A stretch of 64,000 nucleotides of DNA, taken from Scalesia atractyloides. Its lineage: Eukaryota > Streptophyta > Magnoliopsida > Asterales > Asteraceae. Made by a program: the position numbers and the translations under genes. Under the pieces are notes generated by a model. The model had not been told where the DNA came from. It did not search any database and saw only the letters and a program-made list of their open reading frames with translations. Below, one piece after another: positions 34,814-46,035 of the stretch; position 1 is the first letter of the stretch, and every line of letters begins with the position of its first letter. The stretch is taken from assembly GCA_947069175.1 (NCBI GenBank), contig CAMTDV010000018.1, positions 44,528,869-44,592,868 on the forward strand, written 5' to 3'.

Positions 34814-36467
34814 TTGTTGAAATGTGCAGGGGCTCAAAAGATCCGTACTTTCCAAGTGGATTCTGGATAGTGGAGCTTCCAGTCATATGACAGGAATAAA
34901 AGCGTTCTTGTTCGACATAAAAGCTATCAATGGCGGATATGTTGGATTTGCTGGAAACCAAGGTGGAAGGATTGTCGCTGAGGGAAAGCTCTCAAACATC
35001 GTTGTTTCATTTGATCAAGTGAACTACATTGCGGAGCTTGAGAACAACCTTCTGAGTATTTCTCAAATTTGTGATAAGAAGTTTACCGTCCACTTCAATG
35101 ATAAAGAATGCATGATCATCAAACTGGGTTTCAAAATACCAGATGAGTGGATACTCATGCGTGCATGATTTGTATGTTCTTGACATGGGAAATGCTACTA
35201 CTTCTTCAAAAACGGCACAATGTTTTGTCTCGAAAGCTACTGTGAATGAGTTAGTCTTATGGCATAGAAAGATGGCCACATTCACATGAGAAAGATGAAT
35301 CATTTGGTGCATAATGATTTGGTGGAAGGTGTGAATCTGAAAAGTTTTCATATGTCAGATAATTGCCTCGAGTGTATAAAGGGAAAGCAGATCAAAAAAT
35401 CTCATCCAAGAAAGATTCTAAATTCGATAAAGTTGCCACTCGAAAGACTTCATATGGATCTCTTCGGTCTAGTGAATGTCTGAAGCATCTCTGGAGATCT
35501 CTACTGCTTGGTAGTAACAGACGATTATTCCCGATACTCGTGGGTATTCTTACAAGGATCAAACGATGAGATGTTTGAAAACTTAGTAATTCTTTTCAAG
35601 AAACTTGAGAACCTATACCATCTTCCGGTGAGACACATTAGAAGTGACTACGGTACTGAGTTCAAAAACACTAAAATGAGGGAATTCTGCAACGCTAAAG
35701 GGATTTTGCACGAGTTTAGTGCACCCTACAGTCCCCAGCAAAATGGTGTCGCTGAAAGGAAGAACATAACTTTAATCGAAACTACGAGAACCATGCTTGA
35801 AGACTCAAAGCTTCCAGTCAGCTTCAGGAGTGAAGTAGTTGCAACGGCTTGCTACACACTTAACAGAGTCTTAACAGTCAAACTAACGAAGAAGACCTGT
35901 TTTGAGATGATCAACCGATGGAAACCGAATTTGAAGTTCTTAGAACCATTTGGAGCGCCATGTACTGTAATCGATCAAGATGGCAAATTTGGGGCTAAAT
36001 CACTCGAAGGTTTCTTTGTCGGATATGCAAGTCCATTGCAAAGAGTTTATGTTCCCTCATTAAGAAGTGTCATTGAAGCGCATCATGTTGATTGTTTTAA
36101 CTATACGGATCCTGTTCAGAGAAAAGGTGATGCATGGTTATTCAACTATCAAGACTTCTGGAAATCATTTGATTTGCCTGAAGAACCATCCGATGAAGAA
36201 ATTGCAGCATTATATTATCTTCATCAATCAGCAAATCAAGAGCAAATCGTCAGACCAATTGTGGTTAATCAACCCATGTTGGGATCATCTTCTTCTGGTG
36301 CTAGTTCAAGTAATAGCGGTGGTCAAGAAACTCAAACAGATCAAGTGACACCGACTACAGAACCAGTCAATACGACAGTGATTCCTAATCTTTCTGAAGC
36401 ACAGAGTTCAGACTCGGACGAGGCTCCAACATTCGATGCCGATGGAGAATCTTCTTCAGATGAAGAA
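34814..36467 (+). pseudogene. pol: Pol of element B, protease and integrase only
   Basis: Opens in the +1 frame after the gag stop. Protease WILDSGASSHMTG at 34855-34900. Integrase zinc part (HRKMAT-H, then NCLECIKGKQ) at 35260-35400. Integrase core with APYSPQQNGVAERKN near 35725 and a continuous frame from 35508 to the break. A small deletion near 35165 removes the APREN segment, and a frameshift is present near 35480. At 36467 the sequence SSSDEE is cut by the D LTR. RT and RNase H must lie beyond the window. Confidence 0.87.
36463..36467 (+). other. Left target duplication of D (predicted)
   Basis: AAGAA directly before the D LTR. The partner should sit beyond the right edge of the window. 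Confidence 0.5.
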
Positions 36468-36877
36468 TGTAGGACCGATCCTCGATGCTTAGGAACCTAA
36501 ATTTGATATTTAACATCCATAATAGAGGAAATATTACGTCGTGTTACCAATAGACAAGAATTAATCAGTTAATCGTCAGTTTCATTGATTAAACGTCCAG
36601 ATTACAGACTGATAGAGCTTCGCCTCTACAATGCCAAAGTTGTCAATGTTCGAAATGAGACACACAAGCTAGGTATTTATAGCACAACAAGTTCGGTCAC
36701 GGAGGGAGCAAGTTCGCCCAAACTTGCCTATACAAGTTCGGCCGAACATGCCTTGACATGTTATCACATGAGCGAACTTGGCTATAATACTTCATAAATA
36801 CTTCATAACCTAGCCTATTCAGCTCTATACAATACAGACTCGGTATAAGACTAAGACATAGACATTCTGCACCAACA
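36468..36877 (-). repeat. 3' LTR of element D (410 bp)
   Basis: On the minus strand TGTTGGTGCAGAATG to CGGTCCTACA. TATAAATA is at 36681-36674, with palindromic sites upstream of it (36690-36780). Confidence 0.93.
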
Positions 36878-36888
36878 GACTCCCCCTT
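36878..36888 (-). other. Polypurine tract of element D
   Basis: AAGGGGGAGTC on the minus strand abuts the LTR start. It sets the orientation and identifies this LTR as the 3' one. Confidence 0.88.
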
Positions 36889-36941
36889 GGATATCGTCTT
36901 CGTCTTTTATCAGTCTTCAAAACTCTGTTTTCATATATACA

Positions 36942-38575
36942 TTAACGTACCCGACTAAAGAAGTTATTATACGGCTTCTTTCGTCTCTCTTGTTTCGGAT
37001 CCGGCGTTTGATCAGTTGGCGGTGGTCTTTTGAAGTTAGCTATCTTCAGCGAACTTTGCCTTACCGGTTTCTCCATCTTTTCTTTAATCGCCTCACTTCT
37101 GATTTCTTCTTTAAGAAATTCAACTCTTTCCAGATCCCTCCACTTTATTTGCCACATCTTCCCTGAATTTACATTACATGCATATCAAACGTTAACAACT
37201 TTCTGATACTTCATCGCTTGTACCTTTTCTCTTTCTTTAAAAACAATCTTGCTGTAGAAAAGGCATTTTATATCTTCTCTCGAGCAGTTTATCAACCACA
37301 TAGGATCCAGAATCCTTATCGTCCTCCACAATCCATCATACCCTGATAACCCATCACTTCAACTCGTTCCTTAGCAATATCCAGATGATCTTCAAACTTT
37401 AATACAATCACTGCTTCGCATATAGCTGAATCAATCTGTCACCACTTGAATAAAGGATAAAAGTTCTGTTCAATCGGCATAAGGGGCATATTTCTCATGG
37501 CTCTAGGACATTTCATAATCAACGTTATGTCCTTTTCTCCTGTAACCTTGTTAACTTTTATTCTTCGTCTTGGAATACACGGCTTCCAGTGAGTCCAACC
37601 TTTTTCAGCTTCGTACTTAATCATCTTCCACAATAATTGATCAACTGTCTTCATCTGATAAGTAACGTTCACTGTTTGCACTAGCTCTTCCATATCCCAA
37701 TACAACAAAGTCTTTAAATCAGCAAGATATTTGAAGTACTGCACTCCAAACTCTCTTTTGATTGCATATACGTTGAGCTCCTTAAACCATCCCCAACTCA
37801 ATATATCTCCAAAAGAAACATCTTTATCTCTGGTGAAGAATGCTAGTGGACGTCGAAATTTACGTTCACGAGGCATCTCCTTGAACCAGCTCTTTCCCGC
37901 TTCAGCTATCTCTTCTTTGGTCATTGGCCTAGGAATTTTTCTTTCACGTAGCTTTTCAGCAATTCTATCTTTCAACATATCTTAATTCAGTTGTTTATAC
38001 ATCTCTTCAAATGTAGGAAAACTTTCTGAATCCTGACCAACATACTTATCTTTCTGTTCTGTTTCATCATTTGAGGACCAGTCTTCAACAATCACACGAT
38101 TATACTCATCGGCCTCAAACCTTCTTTCATACTGATACTCTTTAGGTTTAAATGTGTTAACATTCATAACCTCTTCGAAATCAAACTCTAAGTTCTCAAC
38201 TTCAGCTTCAACTAGCTTCACCAGATCTTCTTTTGAGTAATTCTGTACAAACTCACCTGCTTCAATATAGTGTTCCAACATCAGTATTAAAGGCTTCATA
38301 GGTACTGCAGTCATAGGCTTCACAAAACGATAAACATCTAACATATCAATATCATCTGAGGGCCCTTTTTGCCCTGACTCCCCCTGGCTTTTGTCTTCCA
38401 TTCGATTAGATTCATCGTCCATCAGATCAGAAAAATCAAATTCATCAGAAACTCTAGCTTCATTGATCTTTAAGCTTGTACCACCCTGATCAAAATCATC
38501 ATCACCTTGATCAAAATCGTCATCATCATCCCCAACATTCCAATCTTCATATCCTTCCTCTTCTTCATCCTCATT
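36942..38575 (-). pseudogene. Env-like ORF of element D, C-terminal part
   Basis: Continues the env-like ORF after the G1 insertion. An acidic stretch with DDDDD and DDFDQG repeats (about 38575-38470) is followed by a helical part, then a segment with WFKELNVYAIKREFG and VTGEKDITLIMKCPRAM (37978-37439), and a basic end (37157-36942) closing about 50 bp before the polypurine tract. Stops or shifts occur at about 37980 and in 37438-37158. I do not recognise a catalytic motif. The WFKELNVYAIKRE-type segment recurs in predicted proteins of Asteraceae retroelements. With the part before G1 the product would be about 1200 residues. Function unknown. Confidence 0.6.
38571..38575 (+). other. Target duplication of G1, left copy
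   Basis: TCATT here and at 50790-50794 flank G1. Confidence 0.92.
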
Positions 38576-38987
38576 TGTCACACCCTCAATTTCCACTTAC
38601 GGAGTTTTACCGCGAGACGTGTGAACAAACCAGAATCTAAGACACTAGTACTTTGAACGACTCTATATGATTTGATGATACGTTTTCCAAAATCATTTGT
38701 TGTAAATTTTAGATTACCAATATTTAGCATGAGTATTGGTTTTTAAAGTTTGAGCGGAAGCATAAATAAGTAGTGATGCGGCGCCAACACAAACGCCAAA
38801 ACAAAAGTAAAATCCCAAAACAGTATTAATAAATGAGACTCTATAATGATGTCTAGTTCAACGCGTGTGCGTGCACCTAGAGCTCCTAGCGTCCTGAGAA
38901 ACATGTAAAGAAACAAGTGTCAACATTAAAGATGAGTGAGTTCACAGGTTTTCATAAATTCGTTGTTCGGTTTTAGTTTGTTACTCC

Positions 38988-39149
38988 GTTATCCCCAACC
39001 CGGGATAACATACCAGTTCCATTATTCCAAACCCGGAATAATAAGTTGTTGCTTCCAATATTCCCAAACCGGAATATTAAGTTGTTGTTTCCATTATCCC
39101 CAACCCGGGATAATAAGTTGATGTTCCAATATTCCAAACCCGGAATATT
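38988..39149. repeat. Five tandem palindromes in the G1 3' LTR
   Basis: Inverted repeats of 22 bp with 8-base arms and 6-base loops: GTTATCCC/GGGATAAC (38988-39009), ATTATTCC/GGAATAAT (39021-39042), AATATTCC/GGAATATT (39057-39078), ATTATCCC/GGGATAAT (39093-39114), AATATTCC/GGAATATT (39128-39149). Start-to-start spacing is 33-36 bp. Confidence 0.9.
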
Positions 39150-41148
39150 AAGTTGTTCTGTAATTAAGTTCAATATTAATGTATATAGGTAGCTAGCCTA
39201 AAGTCATGTCACTAAGTGTTCGCGATCGAAGCTGACATTTGTGCCTCCGTTTTGCCAGGCCTATCACATGACCATGGCGATGTTAGGCCAATTATACACC
39301 CGTTGACCAAACCCGGTCAGCTAGCGCGACTAGCTCGGATGGGGCTCGTCAGACCCAGTAGTACTACTCATAATTCCCCCGCTATTTAACCCAAATACTA
39401 ATGATCCGAGGAGATTGTCGAGGACTTAAGTGATAAAGCTGCATAGTGACCATAACATTACATTAACATTAACTTAGTTACCGTATAGTTATGTGACGTT
39501 ACATTCGTATAACGTAAAGAGTTTGAGTTTGAGAGTGTATACATGTTTCTCCCCCTGTTGTTTAAAAACCGTATAAAGTTAGGGGCCGTGAACTCACCTT
39601 TATTTGCTCGGTTAGTGTGGCAAAGATGTTATAAGGAATGGGACCGCTAGTTGCGTCCTAACAAACCAATTAATTCCACGTCAGTGTGTAATCACACCAA
39701 TACAAATTCCACACGCAATTTACTCACAAAGTGATACACACAAACAACATATCTAACACTCAAACATGCATGCAAGTATTCTCATATGATCCTAGTAATC
39801 AAGCAACTTATCATGAACATATTCCAAATCCATACAATACTTTATACATACAATCACAAGTTATCAACTTTCTGCTTAACACTCAATTATTCAGCTGTTT
39901 CTAGGATTTTTATAAAATAGTTCTAACATTCCAAAAATTCCCATATTTTTACAGTAGGTGACATTTGGACCATAGAAATTTATATAATTTTTCCAAGTCC
40001 TAAATCTTTACCAATTAGCCATAGATATTAATTCACTAAGCTGCAGTCAGATTTACCGCTTTCTGACTGCAGTCCACGGAAGAATTTATTTAAAAATCAC
40101 TGATCGTCCGATTAACAAAATTCTAGTTGGAGTTGCCCGGAAATTTCTATACCTAGTTGCTGTACAAAAATCATGACTCAACTCTCTATTGATTTTAAAA
40201 TCTAGCTTGATAAACAACCAACAAAATTCCAGAATTTTAACAGCTTTACCTACTGAACTTGTTTAGCCCTTTAAAAATATCAAACGATTTCAGAAAATTA
40301 TGAATCCAGTGCCATTGGATTCCTTATTCAAATCTCTAGGTTTTAGACCTCAGAAAATCCGTTTTTCGACAACTAACGACCAAGTTACAGCCTGATAAAG
40401 TCGGCTGAAACTTTCACTCAGCATGCTGTTTTCTGCATCTCCTTATACTAAGTTCGTATAACTCGTTCATGTGATTAGCCAAGGCGATCAAGATTCGATT
40501 TTTAATCATAGATTAATACTAATAATCTATCCATGCAAACCCTACTCAATAACTTCTAGTTATTACAACAAAACACACTTGCAACCTCATGAGATCCGAA
40601 TATCATTATGTTTATAACCAATTCAGCCGATTACTTGCAAGCATACATGATCCGAAGACAATACAATCAATTCATTCAAACACTTAGGGTTTCCGCAAAC
40701 AATTATTCACAAGCACATGATCACAACAGCCTATTACTTATCCAACACATAGAACCCGAAACAACTAGGCATTCAAACATACCCATAATCCGAAAACCAT
40801 ACAATCTAATCATTCAAACATATAATTTATCCGAAGCATCTTAAACATTCAAGCATACATATAATTAACCGAAACATGATCTTATAATCAAGTATGGTCC
40901 TAACCTTGAATAACTAGTCAACAAGTCGAGATGTGGACAAGTGCGACTCGGCTGCTGCTTGCTGCGGCCGAGAGAAAGAAAAGAGTAAGGCTGATCCGCG
41001 ACCGAAAGGGTGTTGATAAAGTGGCTGTTTGATCGAGATGATGAAGGAATGGAGGCTGTTTTGCGATCAATGAAACACGAGGAAACAGCCGACGGCTGTT
41101 TTACTTGTTAGGGTTTTAGGAATTGTGGAAGAAGATGCATGTTAGTCG

Positions 41149-41158
41149 TATATATATA
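41149..41158 (-). promoter_or_regulatory. Probable TATA box of the G1 3' LTR
   Basis: TATATATATA about 530 bp into the LTR on the minus strand. The equivalent in the 5' LTR is at 50252-50261, where it would drive the element. Confidence 0.55.
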
Positions 41159-41685
41159 GGTGCAACTAGATGAGGTTTACGGTTCTAGATAAGTGTTCAT
41201 GGCCGAGTAACTTGGGTGGTTGGTTGGGTTTGATCTCGGTCGAAATCAGATTTGTTTTGGTTTGGGTTTTGCGGTCAAGGGGGTAGGGTTGGGTTTATGG
41301 CCGAGAATCTTGGGTTGTTTGTTTTGGGTCTTGATCACGTGGCCGAGGGACTAGAATGGTTGGTTTGGCCGATTAGTTTGAGTTGGATTGGGTGGGTTGG
41401 GTTTTATCTTGCGGCCAAGAGACTAGGGTGAGTTAATTTGATTTGAGTTTTGATCTTGGCCGAATAGTTGGAACTCTAGGTCTAGGTTTGATTTGTGAAC
41501 TCCTAGAGTCACCATGAATCTCTTTGGTTCGTGTCGCGGTTCGGTTCGTGTACGTATTTATTATATATACATATATAACTAAAAATCCACACAACACACA
41601 ACACGTATTTAATTCATGCATACTTAGCCTATATATATTCGACAAATATCACGTGTAAGTTATCCGGAAAACCCGGGATATCACA

Positions 41686-41946
41686 TTATCCCCATGTTGA
41701 AAGAATTTTCGTCCCGAAAATTGAGTAAACGTGGTTTAGCATGTAACGTACATGTTTAGAGTGCCACGCACAAAGAGTTAGTTCGTTTATAATGGTACGC
41801 AACGTTACAAGAAATTCCCAAGTGTCATACACAAAGATTTCCAAGTGTCATGCACAAGAATTTAGTCAATAATAGTACACGAAAGTATGAGAAATTTCCA
41901 GGTTGTCACATCATCCCCTTGTTGAAAGAATTTTCGTCCCGAAAAT
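41686..41946 (-). other. Polypurine tract of G1 and a second tract-like copy
   Basis: The minus strand reads CATGGGGATAA directly before the LTR (41696-41686). A near copy, CAAGGGGATGA followed by TGTGACAACC, lies 225 bp upstream (41921-41911), and both are preceded by AATTTTCGGGACGAAAATT-like words. The stretch between looks like an old LTR start left inside the element. No ORF. Confidence 0.7.
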
Positions 41947-44900
41947 TTAGGTACTGTCATCGTTAGTTTGCTGCTCAGTTGCGAAGAGGTGTGGGTATTT
42001 GCTTTTCATTTGGTCCTCTCTTTCCCACGTGAACTCCGGTCCACGCTTAGAGTCCCAACGAACTTTAACGATCGGAATCTTGCTGTGCCTTCGAGTCTTG
42101 ATCTCACGATCCATGATCTCAATAGGCTTTTCCACGAAGTGTAGTTGTTCATCCACTTGGATCTCATCCAATGGAATAACTAAAGTTTCATCTGATAGAC
42201 ACTTCTTCAGATTTGACACGTGAAATACGTTGTGAACTCCACTGAGTTCGGCCGGGAGGTCTAATTGGTATGCTACGGGTCCAATTCGTTTCAAGATTTC
42301 AATCGGGCCTACGTACCGTGGGTTAAGTTTGCCCCGTTTTCCGAAGCGGATTACACCTTTCCAGGGTGACACCTTTAGTAGGACGCGATCGCCTACTTGG
42401 AATTCGAGCGGTTTGCGTCGTTGATCAGCGTAGCTTTTCTGTCGATCTCGTGCCGCCGCCATGCGGTTTCTGATTTGTACAATCTTTTCAGTAGCCTCAA
42501 GTATTAACTCAGGGCCTGTGAGTTGACTGTCTCCGACTTCTGCCCAGCAGACCGGTGATCTACATTTGCGGCCGTATAACGCTTCAAACGGTGCTGCCGA
42601 AAAACTCGTGTGATAGCTGTTGTTGTATGAGAATTCCACTAGAGGCAGGTGAATTTCCCAATTATTTCCGAAGTCCACTACGCATGCCCTAAGCATGTCT
42701 TCCAAGGTTTGTATGGTCCTTTCGCTTTGACCATCAGTCTGAGGGTGATAAGCTGTGCTCATATCCAAGCGTGTTCCCAACGCTTTCTGGAGTGACTGCC
42801 AGAAGTTTGACGTGAAGCGAGCATCTCTATCTGATATGATAGACGTTGGCACTCCGTGCCGAGAAACTACTTCCTTAATGTAGATGCGAGTCAACTTCTC
42901 CATCTTATCCGTTTCTTTGATAGCTAGGAAGTGTGCGGACTTAGTTAAACGATCCACAATCACCCAAATGGTGTCGCAACCACCCAAGGTTCGCGGGAGT
43001 TTAGTGATAAAATCCATTGAAATCTGATCCCACTTCCACACTGGGATCTCAGGTTGTTGGAGTAGCCCCGATGGCTTTTGATACTCCACTTTGACTTTTG
43101 CACAAGTCAAACATTTACTCACGTAGGTGGCTATATCGGCTTTCATGTTAGGCCACCAATACGCAACTTTAAGGTCCTGATACATCTTATCCGAACCCGG
43201 ATGAACAGAGTATCGAGATTTGTGAGCTTCATCCATAACTAGCTCTCTGAGGTTCCCGTAGAGAGGTACCCATATGCGATTCATGAAATACCGGGTTCCA
43301 TTGGGCTTTAACTCCCAATCGCGTTCCATTTTTCCCACTGATTCGGCTTTGATGTTTTCCTCCTTAACTGCTTCTAACTGGGCGTCGCGTATTTGATCGG
43401 GTAGTCCTGAATGAATAGTGAGTTGTAGTGCTCGTACACGACGAGGTTTCAAGTGTTCCTTCCTGCTGAGGGCATCAGCTACCACGTTAGCTTTACCCGG
43501 GTGATACCGAATGGCACACTCATAATCGTTCAAGAGTTCGACCCAGCGACGCTGTCGCATGTTCAACTCCTTCTGATCAAAGATGTGCTGGAGGCTTTTG
43601 TGGTCAGTGAAGATTGTGCACTTCGTTCCATAAAGGTAGTGTCTCCAAATCTTAAGTGCAAACACTACTGCTCCCAATTCTAGGTCATGCGTCGTGTAGT
43701 TTTTCTCGTGAACCTTCAGCTGTCGCGACGCATACGCGATGACCTTATCGCGTTGCATGAGTACGCATCCCAATCCCTGAATGGAAGCATCACAATATAC
43801 TACAAAGTCATCTGTCCCTTCCGGCAAGGACAGAATGGGTGCACTGCAAAGTTTCTGCTTCAGCAATTGAAACGCTGCTTCTTGCTTGTCACCCCAATTA
43901 TACTTGATACCTTTCTGAGTGAGGGTAGTAAGCGGTTGTGCAATCTTTGAAAACCCCTCGATGAAGCGTCTATAGTAACCAGCCAATCCCAAAAATTGGC
44001 GGATTTCCGTCGGAGTCTTAGGTGCTTCCCAGTTTTTGATGGCCTCAATCTTGGCAGGGTCTACGTGGATACCCTTTTCATTCACGACGTGCCCGAGAAA
44101 CTGAACTTCTCGGATCCAAAAATCACACTTCGAAAGCTTGGCGTATAGCTTTTCCTGTTGAAGTAATTCTAGCAGCAATCGTAGATGCTCAGCATGCTCT
44201 TCTTTATCTTTGGAGTAGATGAGTATGTCATCGATGAACACGATGACAAATTTGTCAAGGTATGGTTTACACACGCGGTTCATGAGGTCCATGAATACCG
44301 CAGGTGCGTTAGTGAGACCGAATGGCATGACCAAGAACTCGTAATGGCCATACCGAGTGCGAAATGCTGTCTTAGCGATATCCTCCTCCCTGACGCGTAG
44401 CTGATGATAACCAGACCGTAAATCAATCTTAGAGTAGTAACTTGACCCTTGAAGTTGGTCGAATAGATCATCGATGCGAGGTAACGGGTATCGGTTCTTG
44501 ACTGTAACCTTGTTGAGTTCCCTATAGTCGATGCACATGCGGAAAGTCCCGTCCTTCTTCTTGACAAACAGGACTGGAGCTCCCCAAGGCGAAACGCTTG
44601 GTCGAATAAATCCTTTTTCTAGCAACTCTTGAAGTTGGGTAGACAGCTCCTGCAGCTCGGCTGGAGCTAGGCGGTATGGAGCCTTGGCGATGGGAGTTGC
44701 ATTGCTTGCCAATTCGATTTCAAACTCCAATTGTCGATGTGGTGGAAGACCAGGTAGCTCTTCTGGGAATACATCGGAAAAATCACGGACGACAGGGATG
44801 TCTTCTATACGTTTCTCGTCCTTAGGCGGTTCGGTGATTAGTGCGAGTAAAGCGAAGGAATTCTTTTTCCGGAGATACTTCTGAGCTTGCATAAATGAGA

Positions 44901-46035
44901 TAATGTTGGTGACGGCGCTTGCCTTGTCGCCTTGTACCGTCAAGATTTCGTCGTTCGAGAGTGGAATACGGATAGACTTTTCGAAGCAGAGAACTTCAGC
45001 CCGGACGTCGGATAGCCAGTCCATTCCGACTACCACGTCAAAACTACCCAGGGTTGTTGTCATCAGATCGATGGTAAAAGTGTGGCCCGCGAGTTTGAGT
45101 TGGCAGCCGGATACGATTTGGGTCACATTTACAGATTTACCATTGGCTAATTCTATCACATAAGGGGTCTCTAATGGTTTAAGCGTGAGATTTAGGTTCT
45201 TCCTAAAAGACTCAGATATAAAGCTCCTATCCGCACCCGTATCAAAAAGCACAGAAGCAAAATGTTCATTAAGGGGAAACTTACCGGTGACCACGTTCGT
45301 GTCGTTTCTGGCCTCTCCGCGGCCCAATGTAAATGCACGACCTTTGGCACCTCCTGTGCCACCGTTCCCATTGTTGTTGTTGTTATTATTGTTGTGGTTG
45401 TTGTGGTTGTTTCCACCATTATTATTGTTGTTGCGTAACTGTGGGCAGTCTTTTCTGAAATGAGCAGTGCTACCACACTGATAGCATCCCCGATTTATAC
45501 CCTGCTGCTGACCCTGAGGCTGATTCTGATTTTGTCGGGACATAATTTCCCCACGATAATCCCTTGCCGCATGTCCCATCTTGCCACATCTTTGGCAGCG
45601 ATTTCCGGCACAAGGGCCGTTATGGTGAAGATTGCAGCGATTGCACTGCGGCTTTCGACCTACATAGCCGCCTGCATTCTGGTTGTTATTGTTGTAATTG
45701 TTGTTGTAGTTGCTGTTGTTGTTGGAACGATTTTGATGACCCCGGTGGTTGTGGTAGTGATTGAACCGTTTCTGGTTCCCTTGCTGTGGATGTGATGACG
45801 AACACTGTCGAATGGTGGTGTCTTCAAACTTTCTTTTGTTATCTGAGGCAACTTCAGTGGTACCCCGTGCTGGCAGTTTCTTCTGTTCCACCGCTTTATC
45901 AGTGAGTTTGTGAGCCAATCGGATAGCTTGATGTTCTGTTACAGGGTTACTAGACATCACCATACCCTGAATTTCCGGGACCAGACCCCCGAGATAGAAC
46001 TCGAGTCTTTTCTCCACCGTGTTTGCCAAATAGGA
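41947..46035 (-). CDS. pol: Gag C-terminus and Pol polyprotein of G1
   Basis: One open frame of about 1360 codons. Residues 1-60: end of the Gag capsid-type region. Zinc knuckles at about 148-161 (CQRCGKMGHAARDY, last Cys replaced by Tyr) and 185-198 (CYQCGSTAHFRKDC, complete). Protease with FDTGAD at 265-270. Reverse transcriptase with MCIDYRELN at 501-509 and catalytic FIDD at 601-604. RNase H with YCDAS at 748-752 and TDHKSL at 811-816. Integrase with an HHCC zinc part (939-979) and D1009, D1070, E1106. A GPY/F-type segment (NPRYVGPIEIL) and a chromodomain-like end (KVRWDSKRGPEFTWE..KYPHLF) place it with Tekay-type chromoviruses. It directs processing, reverse transcription and integration. 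The frame opens after a probable one-base loss near 46033 and no start codon of its own is evident. Confidence 0.93.
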   Translation of the reverse strand, partial: SYLANTVEKRLEFYLGGLVPEIQGMVMSSNPVTEHQAIRLAHKLTDKAVEQKKLPARGTTEVASDNKRKFEDTTIRQCSSSHPQQGNQKRFNHYHNHRGHQNRSNNNSNYNNNYNNNNQNAGGYVGRKPQCNRCNLHHNGPCAGNRCQRCGKMGHAARDYRGEIMSRQNQNQPQGQQQGINRGCYQCGSTAHFRKDCPQLRNNNNNGGNNHNNHNNNNNNNNGNGGTGGAKGRAFTLGRGEARNDTNVVTGKFPLNEHFASVLFDTGADRSFISESFRKNLNLTLKPLETPYVIELANGKSVNVTQIVSGCQLKLAGHTFTIDLMTTTLGSFDVVVGMDWLSDVRAEVLCFEKSIRIPLSNDEILTVQGDKASAVTNIISFMQAQKYLRKKNSFALLALITEPPKDEKRIEDIPVVRDFSDVFPEELPGLPPHRQLEFEIELASNATPIAKAPYRLAPAELQELSTQLQELLEKGFIRPSVSPWGAPVLFVKKKDGTFRMCIDYRELNKVTVKNRYPLPRIDDLFDQLQGSSYYSKIDLRSGYHQLRVREEDIAKTAFRTRYGHYEFLVMPFGLTNAPAVFMDLMNRVCKPYLDKFVIVFIDDILIYSKDKEEHAEHLRLLLELLQQEKLYAKLSKCDFWIREVQFLGHVVNEKGIHVDPAKIEAIKNWEAPKTPTEIRQFLGLAGYYRRFIEGFSKIAQPLTTLTQKGIKYNWGDKQEAAFQLLKQKLCSAPILSLPEGTDDFVVYCDASIQGLGCVLMQRDKVIAYASRQLKVHEKNYTTHDLELGAVVFALKIWRHYLYGTKCTIFTDHKSLQHIFDQKELNMRQRRWVELLNDYECAIRYHPGKANVVADALSRKEHLKPRRVRALQLTIHSGLPDQIRDAQLEAVKEENIKAESVGKMERDWELKPNGTRYFMNRIWVPLYGNLRELVMDEAHKSRYSVHPGSDKMYQDLKVAYWWPNMKADIATYVSKCLTCAKVKVEYQKPSGLLQQPEIPVWKWDQISMDFITKLPRTLGGCDTIWVIVDRLTKSAHFLAIKETDKMEKLTRIYIKEVVSRHGVPTSIISDRDARFTSNFWQSLQKALGTRLDMSTAYHPQTDGQSERTIQTLEDMLRACVVDFGNNWEIHLPLVEFSYNNSYHTSFSAAPFEALYGRKCRSPVCWAEVGDSQLTGPELILEATEKIVQIRNRMAAARDRQKSYADQRRKPLEFQVGDRVLLKVSPWKGVIRFGKRGKLNPRYVGPIEILKRIGPVAYQLDLPAELSGVHNVFHVSNLKKCLSDETLVIPLDEIQVDEQLHFVEKPIEIMDREIKTRRHSKIPIVKVRWDSKRGPEFTWEREDQMKSKYPHLFATEQQTNDDST

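Larger units (their letters stand above)
20187..36467 (+). mobile_element. Element B: Sirevirus-like copia element, split by C and cut by D
   Basis: The plus-strand element starts with its 5' LTR at 20187, inserted in the G2 LTR after ATAGG. Its gag stops at 22456 where C is inserted and resumes at 32320 in the same reading context (LTGRDIG before, then GNSSNN after). Its pol reaches the integrase C-terminus at 36467, where the 3' LTR of D begins. The remainder, including RT, RNase H and 3' LTR, must lie on the other side of D, outside the window. Confidence 0.9.
38576..41685 (-). repeat. 3' LTR of G1 (3110 bp)
   Basis: TGTGATATCCCGGG to GGGTGTGACA on the minus strand. It carries five short palindromes (38988-39149), a TATATATATA promoter motif (41158-41149) and no supported gene. 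Small apparent ORFs inside it are also present in the other LTR and look like chance frames. Confidence 0.95.

Noticed and set aside
36942..38575. Calling the D ORF an infectious-type envelope gene
   Set aside because: It is in the env position, but no signal peptide, fusion-type segment or membrane anchor is visible, so only env-like is justified.
38988..39149. CRISPR-like array in the G1 LTR
   Set aside because: Only five units, the repeats differ from each other, the spacers are about 13 bp, and the array is duplicated in both LTRs of a retrotransposon.
40608..40844. 78-codon plus-strand ORF in the G1 LTR, with an identical copy at 49712-49948
   Set aside because: It is present in both LTRs only because they are copies, is antisense to the element, and has no recognisable domain.
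45192..45851. Plus-strand and alternative-frame ORFs opposite the Asn-rich part of G1 Gag
   Set aside because: They are shadows of the low-complexity AAC/AAT repeats encoding Asn in the real minus-strand frame.
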